This document shows positions 21,250 through 31,565 of a DNA stretch of 64,000 nucleotides, in pieces. Origin of the DNA: Ignelater luminosus (lineage: Eukaryota; Arthropoda; Insecta; Coleoptera; Elateridae); the NCBI GenBank assembly GCA_011009095.1, contig VTPC01091285.1, positions 124,001-188,000 of the forward strand, in the 5' to 3' direction. The position numbers and the translations under genes were made by a program. Each line of letters opens with the position of its first letter. Position 1 is the stretch's first letter. The notes under the pieces were generated by a model. That model saw only the letters and a list, made by a program, of their open reading frames with translations, was not told the origin of the DNA and made no database searches.

Positions 21250-22300
21250 TGATTCAAAAGATTTTTATTCTATTGCAGGCTCGAATACACGCCGGTCAAG
21301 TGTAGCTTTCCTAGCTGTATGCCTCTATTTACCCTATACTATAAAATATATTGGTGAATATCGCCACCACTTAGCTGTCCGGGCAGGTAAACTACCTTTT
21401 TATTTACTATTTCGTGGTATTTGTCACCATCTCATCTCCAACCTTAGGACCAAGTTTGATCAAGGGAAGAACACAATCCACTTTCGCATAATTTTTAAAA
21501 GAGTAATAAATAATTATCTTCTTATCAGAAGGTATGAACATTTCATCATTATGTATCTTTCCTTCTTGCAGATAAATCTGTTTGATGACAATGTTTTCTT
21601 TAAAAGCCGCATCGGAGAGGGTAGAAGATAAGTACCTGTTTTTATTTTGGCTTTAATATTCATCAGAAATAAAAACACCATGTTGTAGGATTACAATAAT
21701 CCCATGACATAATCTAGCAGATATGACGAAAACTCATTTGGTCTAATTCTACCATTAGCCTGATGCCGTTGCCATAATATGTAACATATTCATTATTAGT
21801 TCTGTTAAGATGAAAGTGAGCACTGTTAATTCCTATTCAGAATAGACTGCAGACGCTAAATTTATTAGGCCTGGTAAAGATGATTGTTACAACCTTTGTT
21901 ACATCACTGGTGCTTTCTTTTTCCCATTCTTTTCTTCGTAAGCTTTATTCTTTCTAAAGACGTGCGCATCATAATCTTGTTTAGATAGGGTTCCCCCTTC
22001 ATAGATGATACTAGTTTCACATTAATCTTTCCATGGTGTGCAAATAGAAATATCCTTTGACTTCGAAACATTACAAAAAATTATCGATGCACCATGTGTC
22101 TGTTTCTCTTGTGAAAGAAAACTGATTCGACATACGTTTATTAGAGGACTGTTTATAATAAAGACTAGGAACTTTTGGCAAAGTCTTTATTTCTTGCAGA
22201 TTGATTTTTTGCTACCTAGAAGTTACTCTTCGAAATACAAGTAGAGAAATACCATTATCGGAAAAAGTATCATTACTATTTTGCCTATATTTTATTGACT
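21250..22300 (-). pseudogene. Relic of an unnamed repeat protein family
   Basis: On the minus strand, ordered word fragments recall a repetitive, probably transposon-derived protein common in insect and Hydra genomes that I cannot name. Near 22250-22100 is TLPKVPSLYYKQSSNKRMSN followed by a degraded zinc-binding-like stretch (FTREADTWC, where the family has KxDxCxxC). At 22003-21903 a frame reads YEGGTLSKQDYDAHVFRKNK and then AYEEKNGKKKAP. Further on come NSAHFHLNRTNNEYVTYYGN (about 21840) and GKIHNDEMFIPSD (about 21555). A 152-codon plus-strand frame at 21173-21631 overlaps it and looks like its shadow. Many breaks. Confidence 0.33.
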
Positions 22301-23822
22301 TTGTCTAACGTTCAAAACTGCCTTTCCCTAATCCCATAGAATTGCAACAAGTTCGCACCATTTTGCCACCCCTTTATATCTCTGAAAATATGCAACCTGT
22401 TGATACGTTTTTCTCTTCTGATCTTTTTCTTCAGCTTTTTTTATTTGTCTAGTTTGACTTGGCGCTTTACAAAACTACTCTTTTCAGGTCACGGGTGTGC
22501 ATATGTTTAAAACTTTATTAAAACTCTTTCTTCTATCTTTGCTTTCTCCGAAGACCTGCTCAACGGGATCTTCTATTGTTGTTTGAAACACCGATTGCAT
22601 CTATTTTTTAGTCTTCTTTCTTTTGTAACCCACATATGAACAGTTTTCTGCTTTTCTAAAACGTGATCAGCTTATTATTAATTTTGCTTTCGGTTTCGTT
22701 TGCATTCTTAATTCTGCGATTATTGCCTTCCTCATCGTAATTAATTTCTAGTTGATAATCAGTAACCACTGCAAAGCTAAGATTGATACTGGACCTTTCA
22801 TCATAAGGAAGCTGCTTTTGTTGTAAAATATCAAACTCTCATTTATGATTTCTTGCTTGCATAACTTTGGGACACAAAAGTGATGTTTACTTAATTACTA
22901 TACTAACATAAAAGAAAGGCTGGTCTCAATGTAAACAAACCTCCGATGTTTGATTAACAGCGAAAGCACCACAAGGGCAAAAAAATCCAATAACAGTCCA
23001 GTTTCTTCCCTTGCTTGGCACGAACGTCCGTAGAACTAAGAGGTAGGAGGAATGTTACACTGTTAAAATGTTAAATGTTAAATTGATATTGTGAAAGATA
23101 AAAACCAGACCTGGAACATGGATGGTAACCTGTGGTTGAATGTTCCCCAAGGACCAGTCAAAACATTTTAGGCATTCTAGCCGGACAAAAGTCACTCAAA
23201 TGATTAATGTCAAAAGCAAAACAAGTAATTGTTATAATAAGAGGGCCTTTTTATATTTTTATTATGACATCAAATACCAAAGAAAGAGCCTACTAGATAA
23301 AACTTGAGAATCATATTCTTGTCATACTTTGTTGATCAGCAAATCTAAAACATGCACTATCTTTTCATATCGTTAGTTGACTGTTTATTGAACAAAGTCG
23401 ATTTTCTTTTGTTTATCGATTATGTCAATTATGATTTTTTAAATAATACTCATGGTTTCAAAAGTGTGGTTTTGTTGTGTGATCTGTATAACTTAAATGA
23501 AAAACTGACTTTTAGGTTTTAATTTTATTATTCTACAACTATAGAAAAACAAGTCCCCAAATTGTTTTGACATAAGTGTTATATTTATTCATTTGTTATT
23601 ATTTTTTCTTTCTATTAACGTGGAAATCATCTGCTAAAGCTTGCGGTAAATGCAGCTTTGAAGTTAGGCGAAGAAGCTCGTGTATTCTGATAAATTTATG
23701 TTGATGAAAGAAAAAATAAAGAAAGTGATCACGACTGAAATAAAGAAAGATGCCAAAAAATACTATTAAAATAAAGTTCTCAGTTCTCAGAGTCTTCTTG
23801 ATTTAACTTTATTCCTACATTT
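22301..23822. other. No recognisable feature
   Basis: Pyrimidine-rich on the plus strand at about 22380-22750, then AT-rich. No family words found on either strand. Confidence 0.4.
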
Positions 23823-24122
23823 CACGTAGACAATTAATCTTGATGTAGCTAATGCAAGCAATGTCGACTATATGTAGACGATGTAATATTTTTGCTTTTT
23901 GAAGTTATGTGTGGTGTATGAACGATTAACTTAGCATACATTAATTAACAGTTGTAGATAAATGATTTGACGAGTTAAATTTTATTTTAGTAAAAGATGG
24001 TTGCAGAAAATAATAGCACCTTGTGCAAACAGAACAGTTAACAAGTACCGCTTCCAATCGGTTACATTTTCTACATTATTTACATAAAAATCATAAGATA
24101 GTCTACATGAATTGTCTACGTG
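23823..24122. repeat. Inverted repeat with GTAGAC clusters
   Basis: CACGTAGACAATT at 23823-23835 is exactly inverted at 24110-24122, enclosing 274 bp. Further GTAGAC/GTCTAC copies lie near 23873, 24101 and 24150. It could be a miniature element. No clear target duplication was seen. Confidence 0.4.
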
Positions 24123-24399
24123 TAGACCATTGTGCATTTTACATCAGGTAGACTATATGCCCATCATTGTTCCGGAGACTCATATTATCCTTCCGTTCGA
24201 ATCTGAGCTAATGGAATTGAAATACATTTACTAGTGATTTGTGCATCATAGGATTGGAAAACGATCGCCCCAACAAAGGGCAAAAACGGCCTTTTTTAGC
24301 TGTGCTCCTTTTCTAGATCTCGAAAATTACAGAGCCAATATCGATTGTTCTTGGACATATGATCATTTTGGAGCCCAAAAGGGACATACACCGCACAGT

Positions 24400-25870
24400 G
24401 ATTGATTTTGTTGATTTAAGTAAAAAAAATATTATAATTTCAAAATAAGGAAGACCGGTAAAGTATTTGTAATACATACTCTTTAATATGTAGAATATCT
24501 TATGAATATTGGCAAGCATGTAAAACCAACTGTATAACTTTACATATAGTTTAGCAGTTTCAAAAGCGTATTCTCTAAAAGCTGGCACGTTAATGGAATA
24601 ACCGCTTGAGAGAACTAATAAAATATTTAAAAAGCGTTTAATTAAATTAATGTCAATTCCTGTAATTTTTGCAGCTGTTATAGGATCACTAAGAAACCTA
24701 CGGAAAGTAGTTCCATCACTGGTGGTGCCAGTTCCCTGGTTTGAAATATCCACCAACAATTGCATTTCTGAACAAAATAAGTCTATAATTCTGTTTCCTT
24801 GACTGTACCTTCTCTTTTTCTTCTTTTCCCCTAGCTTGCCATCTTTTGATATCCAACTTATACGAGATGTGCAACAGACATTCAAAAAGTCTTATATGTA
24901 GATAAACCGACTAGGTACATACAAATTTGTATTCCAAGGTTGTTTTATGATATTGTCCAAATAATTCATAATTTTTGGCGAAGCACCACATATATAACAG
25001 ATTTGTCGAGAAGCGTTATTTATCACGGAATTGCAGACTTTTCCGTTAACCATAGTCTTCAGTAATGTACGTTTTATAGAAATTTCTACATTTCCTACAG
25101 ACACTTTTGTCGGTTTCAGTACCTGAATTTGATGTTCCAAATTTTTTTTGGATTGTTTCCGTTGTCTCTTTGATAAAATGAAAGCGGATTGGCCTACAAA
25201 AGCGAGTTGAAATTGTTCTAGGGTTTTGCCAAAGAATTTTTTTTATTTCACTTCCAGTTTTTTCGCAAACAAATTGTAATGGAACAATGGACATAATAAG
25301 AATGTCACTATGCCTTTGCATCGTTTCTTCTAAATGCTTTTGTTTATATATGCTATGACTTCCATTTGTATATTATTTGAAAGCAAAAGTCTTCTTTACA
25401 CTCTTGTTGCATTTCTTGTATTTTGTCTTCTACAACTTGATGACGACTAATAGTGGTGTGATGTAACAAACTTTGTAATTTGATTTCTGCAGCTACATTT
25501 GTAACTTTAATAGACCTTAATCTGAATTAAGGTCTGAGGCCTGAGGTAACATTTCCCTTTAGTTTCTAAAACACTATTGTAAGATAGATCTATCGTATAT
25601 AAACATTTCGTTCTATTGCATCTTTCCTATTGGTGTCTTGTTAATTTTAGGTCTACTAAAAGAGCTAGAGCTTCTTCAGGTGACAGGCAAGCTTTTTTGA
25701 TTCTTTTTACTGTTTTTGAACTAAAAGTACTCACAACCGATATAACTTTTGCTACATTACGCTTTCCTGCCGACCGGTAACTTGTCTCAGCAGCTTTTAG
25801 ATACTTTTTGTGAACGCACTAAACTGTGAACTTTTTTTTTCTTAGTTTTCTGACTGCTGGTTTCAAATGA
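24400..25870 (-). pseudogene. RAG1/Transib-like transposase relic
   Basis: The minus strand reads as a decayed copy of an insect and Hydra transposase family that I take to be Transib-like, related to RAG1. In order it shows SPEEALALLVDLKLTRHQ (about 25690-25640), NGSHSIYKQK (about 25360), SIVPLQFVCEK, WQNPRTISTRFCRPIRF, KTMVNGKVCNSVIN, CYICGASPKIMN, LFCSEMQLLVDISNQ, GTTSDGTTFRRF, ITGIDINLIKRFLNILLVLS and TAKLYVKLYSWFYM. In RAG1 the corresponding words are CDGMGDVSEKHG, CTLC and NGNFARKLM. NGS stands where the family has DGS, so the first catalytic Asp is changed. The C-terminal block with the catalytic Glu (family LSEEAQExRNK) is not recognisable. At least four frame changes. The Transib assignment is by remembered motif similarity only. 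Confidence 0.55.
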
Positions 25871-25920
25871 CTTTTTTGGGCGACCCCGCATATGTGAAAT
25901 AGATTCCTTTGTTTTATAGA

Positions 25921-26263
25921 TGGTTTTTCCGGAAAACTCATGCCGGATTCGTGATCAGCGACCCAAACGACTATCTAGAACCCATTTTCGAGCTGAAATT
26001 CCAAACTTTTTTCTAAAATCGGTCAAAATTTTTTGATTTTCCGCGGCCGGGGTGGTTTTTCCGTAAAACTAATATTGGATTCGTAGCCAGCGACCAAAGA
26101 AAACCTCTAGGAACCATTTTCGTATTAAAATTCAAAATTTTCACAAACAAGAAAAATTTTTCCAGAAATTAGGCCAAGTTTTCCGTTTTTCCACAGCCAG
26201 GTTGACTTTCCCGGAAAACTAATGCCGGATTCGTGATCAGCGACCCAAAAAAAACCCTGAGTG
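25921..26263. repeat. Tandem repeat, about 2.4 units of ~130-150 bp
   Basis: Units start at about 25921, 26053 and 26202. Each begins with TGGTTTTTCCGGAAAACT or a variant and continues GCCGGATTCGTGATCAGCGA. The third unit is partial and runs into CCCATTTTGGCTCATTTTG. The array lies directly upstream of the RAG1/Transib-like relic, so it may be that element's 5' subrepeat region. Confidence 0.75.
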
Positions 26264-28333
26264 AAAAAATCTGGCCCATTTTGGCTCATTTTGTCGATTT
26301 TTTTTCAAACTGCATCCAAAAAGATGCATTTTCCTCTGTAGAAATGCAATAACAAAAAACGTCAGAAAACCAAAGGGAGCATTTTTTCTAGACAACTCAC
26401 AGAATCGATTGCCGCAAAAATTGGAGAAATTAAGAATTTTTCAAAGTTTGCGTCAAAGAACCTTTTCTGGCAATTTTATTGGGCATCTTTAGTTTTTGTC
26501 AGACTAGAACAGCTAAATATCACATCGTGCACCGAAAAAGAGGGACGGGAACACTAAACTGAGCTATGTATTAACTAAACTGAGTTATCATATTCGAATG
26601 TAGTATTCCTCATTTTGCATTCACTTCACTTCACTTCATGAATGTAATTATTTGAACCTGCTGTTTGTTTTGTTATTTTTTTCTGGTTTATGGAATCTAC
26701 AGATTTTGCCAACACATAGTGCTTACTTTATTAATAAACTGACCTGTTATATCTTTGTTAGTTTGATAAGTAACACAATTTAAACAAATTATTTTCACTA
26801 TATTATTAAACTAGAATTAAGATTTTTGTATCATACAAAAAATGAAGAGCCTAGAAGATCTACATTGTTTAGCACTGCTTATCTTTAGTTCTACATATAC
26901 AAGGAGGGGAGCAATTTATATAAATTTTGTTTTAAGATTAACTTATTCAGAGTCCTTTTTTACCACGGCATACTTTCTTCAGTTTTTTCAAGGGTTTCTT
27001 ACTATAATCTGAAAAATACAGTAGTGGTAAGTTTGAGACCTCTAGATTTACGTTTTCATAAACGGTATCACTATATCTTTGTCTGTAGTTTTATACCAAA
27101 ACTGTTTCATAAGAAAGCAGCAGGATTTAAGAATTTGCCATAAAAATACTTGCGATGCATAAATCAGAAGTATACCTAACATGTACAAGGAATTTACTCT
27201 AGCCTGTTCTATGCTTCGGTAAAGTTTTATAAACTTACAAAGTTATAAATGATTAAAGTTAATGATATGCACATGTTTAAAAATCTTTACTGTTACAAAT
27301 TTAAAAATACAGAGTAGAAAAGCAAATGATGTTTTTGTCTAGTTTTAAGCTAAACTTCATTTCCTTGTAAGTTATTTTAATTGCCGTTTTTGTTTTTAAT
27401 TATCTTCAGTTACATAACCTTAAACTTTATAAATATTTAGATGTTTAAAAATATCAGATATGAAAAATAGTATTTATATGGCAATGTCAAAGACCTGTTT
27501 ACAAGTGCCTGATTAATCATTTTAATGATTCACATCATTAAACAGAAGTTGTACATGCTTGTCTGCGTGCCACACGTTATGCAATATTCATTTTGCTAAT
27601 GCGGGGGAAATGATTTCGTTAAATTATAGAGAAAGTTAATTGATAATCACACTAATTTTACAGAACACGTCTTTGGCAAGTTTTAAAAGGAATTCTTATG
27701 CAAATTGTGCCTCATTAGTATATGAAGTTTACTGTTTTATAGTTGTATTATCTTTCACCAACAGGTGCCTGAAGATCTCTTAGCAATTTTATTAAACATA
27801 TACCTATGTAAGCAGTTAATTGAGATGTCAGGTTTTAAGTTGTAATTTTAGTATATGTTTGAAATTATAGAACAGGCACAAAAGTAAAATAAACGTACCT
27901 TATTTACCTCAAAAATAGTATAGGATTTTCAATATTGGTGAGTTCGAATTTGAAGTCACTATAAAATGATCGTTATACTAATAATTTTAAATTCACACAA
28001 AGTAATCGTTTATTTAGTATGGTGAGTAAGTAGGTATGAGTAAGAATATAAAAACGTTATATAAGGTATTCTATAAATAAATGGAAAATACTAATAGATA
28101 TATTGTCTTCTAAGAAAAGGAAATCCCAAGCGTTATCAACAAAATTTCCTCCACGTACTGGTCTTTCCCATATCAATTTCTTAAACGAGAGTGAAATAAT
28201 AATTAAACTATAAACAAAAGTAGAAAATACATGTTATAAAAGCGGCTCAAAAATTCCCTCAAGGTGTTTTGCGTTTTTCTAAAAAAAGGATTTTTTTATT
28301 TTCGGTGGGTTATTTGATCCTTTTTTTGTTTAA
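26264..28333. other. No recognisable gene
   Basis: 26264-26560 may still belong to the repeat-bearing element (GATTTTTT and TTTTGG words continue). Beyond that the sequence is AT-rich without coding or repeat structure that I can see. Confidence 0.4.
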
Positions 28334-28657
28334 CCTTCGGACTACGTGTCGGTTTTCAATTCTCAACTATTACTTGGAGTACAAACGTACTCCAGCCATA
28401 TTTTAAATCAAAATAGTTTTCAAATCAAATGGGACTGAATGATTATGAGAAAGTTTGATTGACAACTGAGTACAATGTCTCTGTCTAGTTTTTTTTAATT
28501 ACAAAAATTACTAGAGACGCCCCAACATGAGCAGAATGCGAAAACTATATTTGCTACAATTTTGTTAACAATGTAATAAAATGCCATTTTCAACTGCAGC
28601 TGATAAGAAAGTTGTAGCAAGACAATTCACGTTGTACCCCACGTGGTAGTCGGAAGG
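28334..28657. mobile_element. TTAA-flanked miniature element (piggyBac-type MITE)
   Basis: TTAA at 28330-28333 and 28658-28661 bracket 324 bp. The ends are inverted repeats, CCTTCGGACTACGTG on the left and CCTTCCGACTACCACGTG on the right (complement), with small differences. An internal hairpin TGGAGTAC/GTACTCCA lies near 28375. It has no coding content. The TTAA duplication and CC ends fit a non-autonomous piggyBac derivative. Its ends do not match those of piggyBac element B. Confidence 0.75.
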
Positions 28658-28661
28658 TTAA

Positions 28662-30059
28662 TTGCAAATTCCTAGAAAAAACATTGATTTTGTCTCGAAT
28701 CTACAGTAGCAAGTTACTGTCTTTATTTTACACAAAATTCTAAAATTAGACTAAACTTAACATAGGCGATACTTTACTAAAAAATTCAAGAAGATAATGT
28801 AGTGTTTAAATTGTCTGCACCTTATAACTAAATGTAAAACTGTATACTTACGATCAATACAATTATTATAGTTTAAATAGAACCAATTGATAAATCAATT
28901 ACTTTTACATTACTTGTGTATTTACTTTGCATTCGTAAGATATATAGATGTCACTTTCTTTTCCATTTCTATGTCTTCTGTCCTTTTGTCTTCAGGTTTT
29001 TGAGTTTTGTGAGTGATTTGCTAGATTATGTTGTGGGGAGGATGCCTTATGTTTGAATTTCATGATCTTATCTTTTTCAAGTTAAAATTATGCTAATTCC
29101 TTAACTTTTTAGTACTGTGACTTAATAGCTTCTTGAAAAACTAATAAAAAACTCCATTTTTGTGGACATCTTTCGTTAGTAGTAGTATCAAATTATGTGT
29201 TTTACCTGAATAGACATGAGCACAACTATATATAGAGAGAGAATTATTCACGAAATCAATTTTTAATTGCTCCAAGAAATGATACTCTTCAAGAGTTGCA
29301 CCAAAACAAATGTTTGTTAATTTTACTTCCAAGTTGCTCATTCATTCTGTCTAATCCTTCTGAGTGTTTATTTAAATTGTTCATCTTTATGAATTGGCCT
29401 TGTTCTAACTATAGTTATGCTTTCGCAATATCCTAACTCGTCACATTTGCATTCTGTTGGTACTACGTTAGCTTTATTTGGAACAGGTGAGAAGATATTT
29501 GCTAATGTTTTTGTGGTTTATTCTCTACCAGTCTGATTTGTTTATTATTTGTAAGCACAAGACGTTTGATGATCTTATTGTTTCGTATAACAAGATTTGT
29601 CAATATTCGCGTTTTGTCAGTTCTTCACAAGTCTTCGATATTAGATAAGTTAGAAGAGGGTAGCAATGTAACAAAAACGTTGGAGTAGGAGTAAAATGTT
29701 TTTATATTAAAATTTTGTATGTTATTAATTTGGATTCCTTTTCAAAATACACATTAATTTCAGCAAAAAAAGTCAATGGCGAAGTCAAAAATATAGCTAT
29801 TACAAGAACATTACTCAAACCAACCTTGGTAAATCTATTTTTGTAAAAGCCAGATGATATTCCAATTTGGAAAATTTGTTTGTTTCAAATTTCAAATAAT
29901 AAAATATTTCAAGAACAAATCACTTAACGTTGTTTCAATATAATAAAGTCAGTTCGGGAAATACCTAAATTGGTATTGTCGGTTTATTTTTAGCTTACGT
30001 CGTTACGATCATATTTCTCATAAAATTACCGAGCTTGGATGGTTGAAAATGGAAAATCG
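28662..30059. other. No recognisable feature
   Basis: AT-rich. A minus-strand frame at 29141-29341 and a second one above it (MNNLNKHSEGLDRMNEQL, about 29340-29390) have no family I recognise. Confidence 0.4.
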
Positions 30060-30545
30060 TTGAAAGTATCACTTGGGATCTTTTATACACACTCTGCTTA
30101 CACTAAAGCATCCTTCTGCTTCTCTTAGTTTAGAATTGGTTCCTAGGTCATACGTATTCTCCGTAAATACTCGGCATAATAATGTGCTTACTATGCCAAA
30201 TCATACATCGTCCTTGTTTCGTAAAAGTTTTACATTCAATGCAGTCAAGCTTTCTTTATAATTCCATTTCTTACGATATTAAAAGTCTCAATATTATAAA
30301 ATCCAAACGTTTTTTGAAAAGTTATTTGCTAGAAACTCAGTAAATTTTACTTATTTTTATCGTCTACCTATTTTTAGTTTTTTATTTTTTTGTTTTCCTT
30401 TTTAATTTGCACATAAATAGAGTAGCCGATGGCTAGATTTCGCCAGGGCTCTCTGCGATAGAATTTCTTTAATTATTACAATCAATGTATTTTAATTTTC
30501 AATTAATAAAAGACGATTTATTATTATTATTATTATTATTATTTA
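30060..30545 (+). mobile_element. LINE 3' end with (TTA)n tail
   Basis: The plus strand at 30073-30260 reads LELVPRSYVFSVNTRHNN, then LTMPNHTSSLFRKSFTFNAV, then KL. This is the pattern of the last residues of a non-LTR ORF2 (xxTRxxxxLxxPxxxxxxYxKSFxxxxxxLWNxLP), where the WN is lost. An untranslated stretch with CGCCAGGGCTCTCTGCG (about 30440) and AATAAA (30504-30509) follows. Then comes a TTA/ATT microsatellite of about nine units (30518-30545). A 3' simple-repeat tail is what many insect LINEs leave. 5'-truncated and dead. Confidence 0.5.
30518..30545. repeat. (TTA)n microsatellite
   Basis: About nine TTA units, probably the 3' tail of the LINE fragment just before it. Confidence 0.8.
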
Positions 30546-31289
30546 CGTTTTTTCAAGAATTTCTATTTAACCAGCAAGAGTACAAAATCACAAAAATGGA
30601 TGACCCAATAAAATTTTCCTTTTGTGTATCCAAATACGGCAATTCCATCTCCGCAGCTGTTGGAAAGCGCGGAGCGCCAAAGTTTTCAAATTTGACGCTA
30701 TTTGCTGATAAAACAATAATTGGTGGGAATAGATTTCTTTTAAATTTCAATTTTGTTTTGCTATCTCTGTAAGAATGCACTTTGAACTTACATTTGCACC
30801 TTTGAGCCAAAATTTGTCTAATACAAAGTCATGGTAGACTCATAAGACTTGAATCAATTTTTTTTTCTTTTCATCGTTAAGAGTCCGGTCGTAATTAATC
30901 TGACTCTTATGCAAAAAGCAGAAATAAATGCGCGATTATTATATACTATATATCAAGGAATTATTAAAATTGTTTGGGTTGCTTCTAGGTAATGCTGGCT
31001 ACTAAATTGTATTGGACCAATCTTACTTGAATAGAATTCTGAATCTATCTGATATACTAGTATGCTCATTTGCATATAATGATCAAGATCACAAGACAAC
31101 TCCTCCCAAGGAACATTGGCTACTAATTATATGTTTGAAAAAAGTGTTCTAAGCTTTCTCACGAAGATTACATTGGCCTTTTTGCCGTTGTGATCTAGTT
31201 TTAGACAGACTGCCTTTTGTTAATATTATCAGGTGGTTGGTAGGGCGAAGATAAAAATTATATCAGGAACAGGGCATATTCATCAAGCA
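30546..31289. other. No assigned gene
   Basis: Open frames at 30553-30810 (-) and 30485-30772 (+) overlap. From the internal ATG at 30596 the plus frame reads MDDPIKFSFCVSKYGNSISA, which I do not recognise. A real exon cannot be excluded, but nothing supports one. Confidence 0.35.
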
Positions 31290-31565
31290 CTTTTAGTTTA
31301 TTTGTCATTAACATGGAGCTACAGACCTTGCGAGCGTTGGCCTACTCAACAATCTTCTTTCCTTCTGCTGTTTCTTGATCTCGTTCTCCATCTATGTATC
31401 TGCTTGCTGTTTTCTTCACCATTTTCTTGTATTGCACCTAATATCTTTCTAAGAACTTTTCTCTCAAATGTTTCCAGTTTATACTTGTTTGCTGCTACCA
31501 TTGTCCATATTTTCATGCTTCTGCTTCATCTGGTACTAGGCGTATCAGAATTGGATACTTGATTG
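31290..31565 (-). pseudogene. LINE ORF2 C-terminal fragment
   Basis: The minus strand reads MKIWTMVAANKYKLETFERK, then VLRKILGAIQENGEENSKQI, then HRW. This matches the region after the reverse-transcriptase fingers of RTE/CR1-like LINEs (xETWTMxxxxxxKLxxFERKVLRKIFGxxxExG). It is short and bounded by unrelated sequence. The plus-strand 109-codon frame here is its shadow. Confidence 0.62.

Noticed and set aside
21173-21631. 152-codon plus-strand open frame
   Set aside because: It lies antisense to ordered transposon-like words and has no recognisable domain, so it is probably a shadow.
24185-24210. GTTCGAATC resembling a tRNA B box
   Set aside because: No A box or cloverleaf at the right distance.
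31233-31562. 109-codon plus-strand frame
   Set aside because: Shadow of a LINE C-terminal fragment on the minus strand.
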